Shown piece after piece: positions 7,501-10,500 of a stretch of DNA of 10,500 bases. Numbering within the stretch: position 1 is the stretch's first letter; each line of letters begins with the position of its first letter. The notes beneath the pieces were generated by a model, which did not search any database, had not been told where the DNA came from, and saw only the letters and a program-made list of their open reading frames with translations. The DNA comes from an uncultured Parasutterella sp. (GTDB lineage Bacteria; Pseudomonadota; Gammaproteobacteria; Burkholderiales; Burkholderiaceae_F): positions 1-10,500 of the forward strand of contig CAAFTZ010000151.1 in assembly GCA_900766055.1 (NCBI GenBank), written 5' to 3'. The translations under genes and the position numbers were made by a program.

Positions 7501-8212
7501 AAAAGAATCTCAGAAACTAACGGACAAATCGCTTGAGGTTTTGGAAGCAGAAAAACGTGGGGCTTCTGCTGAGAAAGAGAAGCTTCTGGAGCAGAAAGGC
7601 GAGCTGCAGAAAGAACTGAAAACTGACGAGGAAGCACGCATCAAGCGGGCAGGCATAGAAGACGAATTAAAGAAGCTGAAACATCAGGTCGCAGTCTGGG
7701 ATCGTCTCAACACGCTCGTCGGATCGAGCAGCGGAGACAAGTATCGGAGATATGTGCAAAGTTTGGTGCTTTTGACATTGCTTAAAAATGCCAATGTTGA
7801 ATTGGCCAAGCTCCACAGTCGATACCGCTTGGCTAAAGGCGAAGGAGACATGGAAATCAAAGTCATTGACTCAGACTTGGCTGATCAGGAGCGTCCTACG
7901 GACAACCTCTCCGGCGGTGAAACCTTTATCGTCAGTTTGGCGCTTGCTTTAGGTCTGGCCCAAATGGCCAGCAACAATGTCCGAATTGATTCGCTCTTCT
8001 TGGATGAAGGTTTCGGAACACTTGACGATGACTCTTTGGAAAAAGCGCTTAATGCTTTGAGCAGCTTGAATGCGCAAGGGAAAACGGTCGGTCTGATTTC
8101 TCACGTGGATCAGATCAAAGAGAGAATCCCCAGTAAGATTGTTGTGAAACGATCGGTACAACCCGGGGTCAGCCGGTTGGAAGGTGCCGGAGTGAAACAC
8201 AGCTGGAGTTAA
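4538..8212 (+). CDS. sbcC: SbcCD nuclease subunit C (Rad50-type SMC ATPase)
   Basis: This 1224-residue protein is the ATPase and tether of SbcCD. The N-terminal ATPase lobe has Walker A GPTGSGKTT (36-44) and Q-loop Gln159 (LSQGDFAAFL). A long Glu/Lys-rich coiled coil (about 200-595) leads to the zinc hook CPVCGS with Cys600 and Cys603, the dimerisation point. The returning coil (about 610-1060) ends in the C-terminal lobe with signature LSGGE (1124-1128), Walker B Asp1156-Glu1157 (LFLDEGFGTLD) and switch His1189 (LISHVD). It is longer than the 1048-residue E. coli protein. The extra length lies in the coils, and the hook is close to the midpoint, as a folded-back coil requires. The ribosome site AAGGA lies 7 bases before the ATG, in the 17-base gap after sbcD. 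The long coil gives many spurious reading frames on the other strand. Confidence 0.97.
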   Translation: MQILKLSFENINSLKGAWTIDFQAPDFRSGIFAIVGPTGSGKTTILDAICLALYGHTPRIGSITQNANEVMNRDCDSCRSSLEFQTLSGRYRAAWSQKKQKNFDKTGKYGQVVSTMEKFEDGCWLPITDGSKVTSKKQEVQKIIGLSFDQFKRSVMLSQGDFAAFLKSKPNEKAQTLEQITGTQIYSLLSTKVYDLAEEQKKLFEDKQREVELNSVLDDAVVLTKQEQLKGITEEAKVLETQISKIEKEARWLSETAELRNQFLRVKAELERLEESRNEFFRKENVVRLAERAQNILPIFNTLSDKQSLREDSIKEKSTAENELVNATKSLKEKDLNFKAAEEALNNENLQKPKKLALFSEIESLDAEISPLIKSSRLAQEEKTKLENETADCKDRLNKAKEDIRKLEEDREERDLERKEDIKGAFLYQRKDELRDCKITAETLSAALTDAEGKADKASETVKSQEKEAEAFRIRKEKIASVIEADKVLLKEAEKRLNEILDGKSLDELTQEQLSFSEQIPLLEAVKSALKAVCDQKEEIVRQEDVMKRDSAELDNWSSKKEGYEKEIRSLTSRQEELEALVQINELTKVRAELKEGEPCPVCGSLEHPFAANLPPEVAMAKERLAVVKEESADLQKNQKQTDRKIDVLKDRMLVSEKRLKELQKNLDLNEEELKLKCSRAGLAREGVTEEAAAVLITKKESLLIDIKKRIAKARDAESKAAAAKEKIAGTKEELHRAEMAFSNAQTKFESAKSLLTQAQTGREKARTEIEQFWRKTAKEYGSVITDEELFAHNSELFKRWIAQAAKYEELLESCREIENSLAIKKGTLPGLVESVERLEKSSREKSDQAAELQTELKTKRLQRDKLFGTKLVEIERKAYERLLSQLAEAKDQAYEDLSKARSVQAAADQRLKTAEQRSAEAEKNLLSAKTEWTDALKKEKFESEEDWRRARLDSEAINALHKEITDYKAQSRSAADRFSEAGKNLAEKESQKLTDKSLEVLEAEKRGASAEKEKLLEQKGELQKELKTDEEARIKRAGIEDELKKLKHQVAVWDRLNTLVGSSSGDKYRRYVQSLVLLTLLKNANVELAKLHSRYRLAKGEGDMEIKVIDSDLADQERPTDNLSGGETFIVSLALALGLAQMASNNVRIDSLFLDEGFGTLDDDSLEKALNALSSLNAQGKTVGLISHVDQIKERIPSKIVVKRSVQPGVSRLEGAGVKHSWS

Positions 8213-8233
8213 CGCTGACCGCAAATAGATCTC

Positions 8234-8277
8234 GCGCCTTTCGGATGCTCAAAACCATTCGAAAGGCGCTTTCTTTG
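8234..8277 (+). terminator. Rho-independent terminator of the sbcDC operon
   Basis: A 10-bp perfect stem (8234-8243 GCGCCTTTCG with 8260-8269 CGAAAGGCGC) extends by four further pairs, one a G-T wobble (8244-8247/8256-8259), to an 8-base loop. TTTCTTT (8270-8276) follows. It is 21 bases after the sbcC stop codon and separates sbcDC from the exporter gene. Confidence 0.88.
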
Positions 8278-8321
8278 TCCAAAACCCACTAAGATAGACG
8301 TCGTATGTGAGCGGTAGTTTT

Positions 8322-9224
8322 ATGAAGATTTCGACAAACCAAGCCACTTTGATCGGCTGTATTTCTCCGATTTTTTGGGGACTGAGCGTCTCGCTTGTAA
8401 GGACGCTTTCTGAGACGCTAGGCGTCGGAAAAGGCTTGGCTATCAATTATCTGATTGCCTTAGTTTTCGTATTTCTGCTATTCGGCGTTCCGAATCTGAA
8501 AGCTATGCCGCTGAAGTATTACATCTGCGGCTTGGGCTGCGCTATCGGCACCTCCATGACTTTTGCGTTCTCTCTTGGCTTGGCTAAAGACGGGACACAG
8601 ACTATGGAGGTCGGCATGATTAATTATTTATGGCCGACATTGACGATTCTGTTTGCCGTTCTTTTTAACGGTCAAAAAGCAAAATGGTGGGTCGGCATTG
8701 GAATGCTGCTCGCGATCTACGGCATTTTTGTTGTTCTCTCGGGAAACTTGCTGATTGACTTCCGTGCAATGTGGAGCCACATCACCAGCAATCCCATCAG
8801 CTATTTTCTAGCACTGTGGGCAGCAATTTTTTGGGCGGCTTATTCGAACTTCACGAGAGCCTGGGCGAAGGGACAAAATCCGACCACGCTGATCTTTGCT
8901 TTAGATGCCATATTCTTTAATGCGATTTGGCTTTTGGATCTTGCGCCTTCTTACTCTTGGAATACTAAGGGGGTCTTATTTGCTGTTGGCTCTGCTTTGA
9001 TCATGGGCGCGGCTTATGGAATGTGGACCTTCGGTGTTCAGAAAGGCCGTATAGAAATCATGTCGATCATGTCTTATTTCACACCGGTTTTGTCCTGTAT
9101 TTTCGCTTCATTCCTCATCGGCGCCAAGCTGACTCACGAATTTTGGGTCGGCGTCTCCATCGTCGTCCTCGGCTCCTTTATCTGCTGGGCGGCGACACGA
9201 GAAAAACATCGTTCTCCGAATTAG
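8322..9224 (+). CDS. yddG: Aromatic amino acid exporter, YddG-like (DMT/EamA family)
   Basis: This is an inner-membrane drug/metabolite transporter of about ten membrane helices in two EamA repeats. It matches E. coli YddG, which exports aromatic amino acids, very closely at EVGMINYLWPTLTILFA (from Glu96) with FNGQK just after. It also matches at the second-repeat SYFTPVLS and the C-terminal CWAATR. The start is set at ATG 8322, giving 300 residues (E. coli YddG: 293), because the N-terminus then aligns as QATLIG with the E. coli protein and GCGG (8311-8314) can act as ribosome site. An in-frame GTG at 8307 would add five residues but lacks a better site. It stands alone between the sbcC terminator and the nickel operon. 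No convincing promoter is visible in the 50 bases before it. The substrate is inferred from homology and could include other amino acids. Confidence 0.9.
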   Translation: MKISTNQATLIGCISPIFWGLSVSLVRTLSETLGVGKGLAINYLIALVFVFLLFGVPNLKAMPLKYYICGLGCAIGTSMTFAFSLGLAKDGTQTMEVGMINYLWPTLTILFAVLFNGQKAKWWVGIGMLLAIYGIFVVLSGNLLIDFRAMWSHITSNPISYFLALWAAIFWAAYSNFTRAWAKGQNPTTLIFALDAIFFNAIWLLDLAPSYSWNTKGVLFAVGSALIMGAAYGMWTFGVQKGRIEIMSIMSYFTPVLSCIFASFLIGAKLTHEFWVGVSIVVLGSFICWAATREKHRSPN

Positions 9225-9267
9225 GCCTTAAGAAAAGAGATTCGTGTGCGTGTAATTTTTTGCGGCG

Positions 9268-9303
9268 TAGAATAAAAAAGTAACGGGTACCGTTATTTTT
9301 ATT
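9268..9303 (+). promoter_or_regulatory. Long palindrome overlapping a -10-like box before nikK
   Basis: AATAAAAA (9271-9278) and TTTTTATT (9296-9303) are exact complements. Inside them TAACGG (9281-9286) pairs with CCGTTA (9290-9295) around a GTA triloop, with an unpaired AG at 9279-9280. TAGAAT (9268-9273) could be a -10 box placing the start near 9280, so the palindrome would sit on the start site as a repressor operator. It does not match the E. coli NikR site (GTATGA-N16-TCATAC). The alternative is a terminator for yddG: a short GC-containing stem and a T5-ATT run, 14 bases before the nikK start. Both roles could coexist. Confidence 0.45.
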
Positions 9304-9316
9304 GATTGAGGGTTTC

Positions 9317-10081
9317 ATGAGTAAAACTGTCCTTGCATTGGCTCTTTTGTCCGTTTGCACTTTGGCAAATGCCCACTTCGGAAGTGTGATCCCGGATAAG
9401 CAAATCGTTTCGGATCCCAAAGACTCTACACTGACGATTACGGCAGCATTCAATCACCCGATGGAACAAGCGGGCATGACCATGGAGAAACCTAAAAATT
9501 TCTCCGTGATTGTCGACGGAAAGAAAACCGATTTAACGAATACTCTTCAGAAGACTCAGGTCTTGGACAAAGACGCTTGGATGACGCAATACAAAGTTGC
9601 ACGTCCCGGCTGCTATAAATTCGTACTCGAGCCTCAGCCTTATTGGGAACCGGCTGAAGATAAGTTCATTATTCATTACTCCAAAGTCATGGTTCCGGTC
9701 TTCGGCGTGGACGATGACTGGGATGCTCCGACCGGTGCAAAAACCGAAATTCTTCCGCTCACTCGTCCTTTCGGAAACTACGTCGGCAATGTATTCCGCG
9801 GTCAGGTGATTTTGAACGGCAAACCCGCTCCGGATACGATGGTAGAAGTTGAGTTCTACAACGTTGACCATCGCATCAAAGCCCCGAACGACATTTTTAT
9901 TACACAGCAGGTCAAAACCGATAAAAACGGTATCTTCTCTTATGCCGTACCTTGGGAAGGCTGGTGGGGCTTCGCCGCTTTGAATGATGCGGACTTCAAG
10001 ATTAAAAAAGACGGTCAGGATAAGGATGTGGAACTCGGTGCCGTGCTTTGGACAGAATTCGTCAATCCGTCATTTAAGTAA
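9317..10081 (+). CDS. nikK: Periplasmic DUF4198 protein, NikK-like Ni/Co uptake component
   Basis: This 254-residue exported protein is of the DUF4198 family (PF10670), commonly found beside nickel-type ECF transporters, where it is called NikK. A signal peptide covers residues 1-19 (Lys3, hydrophobic 4-16, ANA before the cut), giving a mature protein that begins with His20 (HFGSVIP). Family features follow: FNHPMEQAGM near the N-terminal third, a long beta-rich middle, and a C-terminal Ig-like module with KTDKNGIFSYAVP and GWWGFAAL. ATG 9317 is chosen because it begins the signal peptide directly and has GAGGG (9308-9312) upstream; the in-frame TTG at 9302 lies inside a palindrome. Its stop overlaps the cbiM start by one base (TAATG), so the two are translationally coupled. 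The role, delivering Ni or Co to the membrane component, is inferred from family and context. Cys14 is not in a proper lipobox. Confidence 0.82.
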   Translation: MSKTVLALALLSVCTLANAHFGSVIPDKQIVSDPKDSTLTITAAFNHPMEQAGMTMEKPKNFSVIVDGKKTDLTNTLQKTQVLDKDAWMTQYKVARPGCYKFVLEPQPYWEPAEDKFIIHYSKVMVPVFGVDDDWDAPTGAKTEILPLTRPFGNYVGNVFRGQVILNGKPAPDTMVEVEFYNVDHRIKAPNDIFITQQVKTDKNGIFSYAVPWEGWWGFAALNDADFKIKKDGQDKDVELGAVLWTEFVNPSFK

Positions 10082-10500
10082 TGCATATTGCTGAAGGTGT
10101 ACTCTCCGCACCCGTTTTAATCACCGGTGCGGTTGTGGCTGCCGCAGGCGTCGCCTACGGACTAAAGAAGATTCCGGCGAATCATTTTATGCTGGCCGGG
10201 CTTCTCGGGGCGGCGTTTTTTGTTGCGAGCCTCATCCATGTGCCAATCGGTTTTTCCAGTGCCCATCTGATTTTGAACGGACTTTTGGGTGTTGTTTTGG
10301 GCTGGGCCGCATTTCCGGTGATTTTTGTGGCTTTACTCTTACAAGCTGTCTTGTTCCAGTTCGGAGGATTTACCGTACTCGGCGTCAACACCGCCACTAT
10401 GGGTCTCGGAGCGCTGGCGGCATACGGGATCTTTTATGCTATAGCCGGTAAGTCGGCGGACAAAAGGCTAAAGCTCGCAGGTTTCTGCGGCGGCTTCAGC
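10081..10500 (+). CDS. cbiM: ECF nickel/cobalt transporter S component CbiM/NikM, 5' part
   Basis: The first 140 codons of the substrate-binding membrane subunit of a Group I energy-coupling-factor transporter are present; the rest lies to the right. The protein starts MHIAEG. In this family the free N-terminus and His2 hold the metal together with a histidine in a later loop, here probably His62 (GFSSAHL, preceded by IHVP). The strongly conserved LLLQAVLFQFGGFTVLGVN segment, then TATMG, follows. Several hydrophobic helices alternate with short loops. Translation starts at the ATG overlapping the nikK stop; no separate ribosome site is needed. The remaining genes (T component CbiQ/NikQ, ATPase CbiO/NikO, perhaps NikL or CbiN) are expected downstream. 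Nickel is favoured over cobalt because of the DUF4198 partner, but sequence alone cannot decide. Confidence 0.88.
   Translation, partial: MHIAEGVLSAPVLITGAVVAAAGVAYGLKKIPANHFMLAGLLGAAFFVASLIHVPIGFSSAHLILNGLLGVVLGWAAFPVIFVALLLQAVLFQFGGFTVLGVNTATMGLGALAAYGIFYAIAGKSADKRLKLAGFCGGFS

Noticed and set aside
4258..8224. Several minus-strand open frames of 60-134 codons opposite sbcD and sbcC
   Set aside because: They lie fully opposite conserved coding sequence, lack ribosome sites and encode low-complexity Ser/Phe/Leu-rich peptides expected as the complement of Glu/Lys-rich coils.
8307..8321. GTG start for the YddG-like exporter
   Set aside because: It adds five residues (VSGSF) without a better ribosome site. 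The N-terminus of E. coli YddG aligns with the protein starting at ATG 8322.
9302..9316. TTG start for the NikK-like protein
   Set aside because: It lies inside the palindrome, has no ribosome site and would put acidic residues before the signal peptide. ATG 9317 gives a normal signal peptide and has GAGGG upstream.
9356..9376. Possible lipoprotein modification of NikK at Cys14
   Set aside because: The residues before the cysteine are LSV; a lipobox needs Gly, Ala or Ser just before it. The ANA site after residue 19 fits ordinary signal peptidase.
1..10500. Mobile elements, CRISPR arrays, tRNA genes, phage or defence genes
   Set aside because: No terminal repeats, transposase, regularly spaced repeats, tRNA cloverleaf or defence-type protein was seen. 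SbcCD is housekeeping DNA repair, not a defence island here.

Overview
The window looks like a piece of a betaproteobacterial chromosome, probably of the order Burkholderiales and perhaps a gut-associated Sutterellaceae-type organism with moderate GC. This rests on the betaproteobacterial look of the 5S rRNA 3' end (the CGCCGATGATAGTG block), Gram-negative gene families (SbcCD, YddG, LysR) and the nickel-type NikK/CbiM pair. The assignment is inference; no marker gene is complete enough to prove it.

Layout. Positions 1-63 are the 3' end of a 5S rRNA, closing an rRNA operon that lies to the left, followed by its terminator (77-117). Facing it on the minus strand is a two-gene unit, a LysR-type regulator (1058-2011) followed by an aspartate dehydrogenase (174-974), with its own terminator at 156-128. 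A 383-base divergent region (2012-2394) follows. It holds a plus-strand promoter and a strong terminator with no gene between them (a candidate small RNA of about 80 nt), then the leader of an orphan ABC ATPase (2395-3144) with its terminator. A 158-base gap carrying a repeated GTCGT/ACGAC motif leads into sbcD-sbcC (3303-8212), the two subunits of the SbcCD (Mre11-Rad50) nuclease, closed by a 14-bp-stem terminator. Next comes a yddG-type aromatic amino acid exporter (8322-9224). After a perfect-armed palindrome at 9271-9303 starts a metal-uptake operon: a periplasmic DUF4198 (NikK-like) protein (9317-10081), overlapping by one base the start of cbiM/nikM, which runs off the right edge.

How the genes work together. 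SbcD and SbcC form one complex that processes DNA hairpins and double-strand ends. NikK and CbiM/NikM form the capture and substrate-binding parts of an energy-coupling-factor Ni/Co transporter whose remaining subunits should lie to the right. The LysR regulator probably controls the aspartate dehydrogenase. The ABC ATPase and the amino acid exporter are single-gene units. Most of the window is ordinary chromosome: I see no mobile element, CRISPR array, phage gene or defence island. The points most worth a second look are non-coding: the candidate small RNA, the motif array before sbcD, and the palindrome before nikK.
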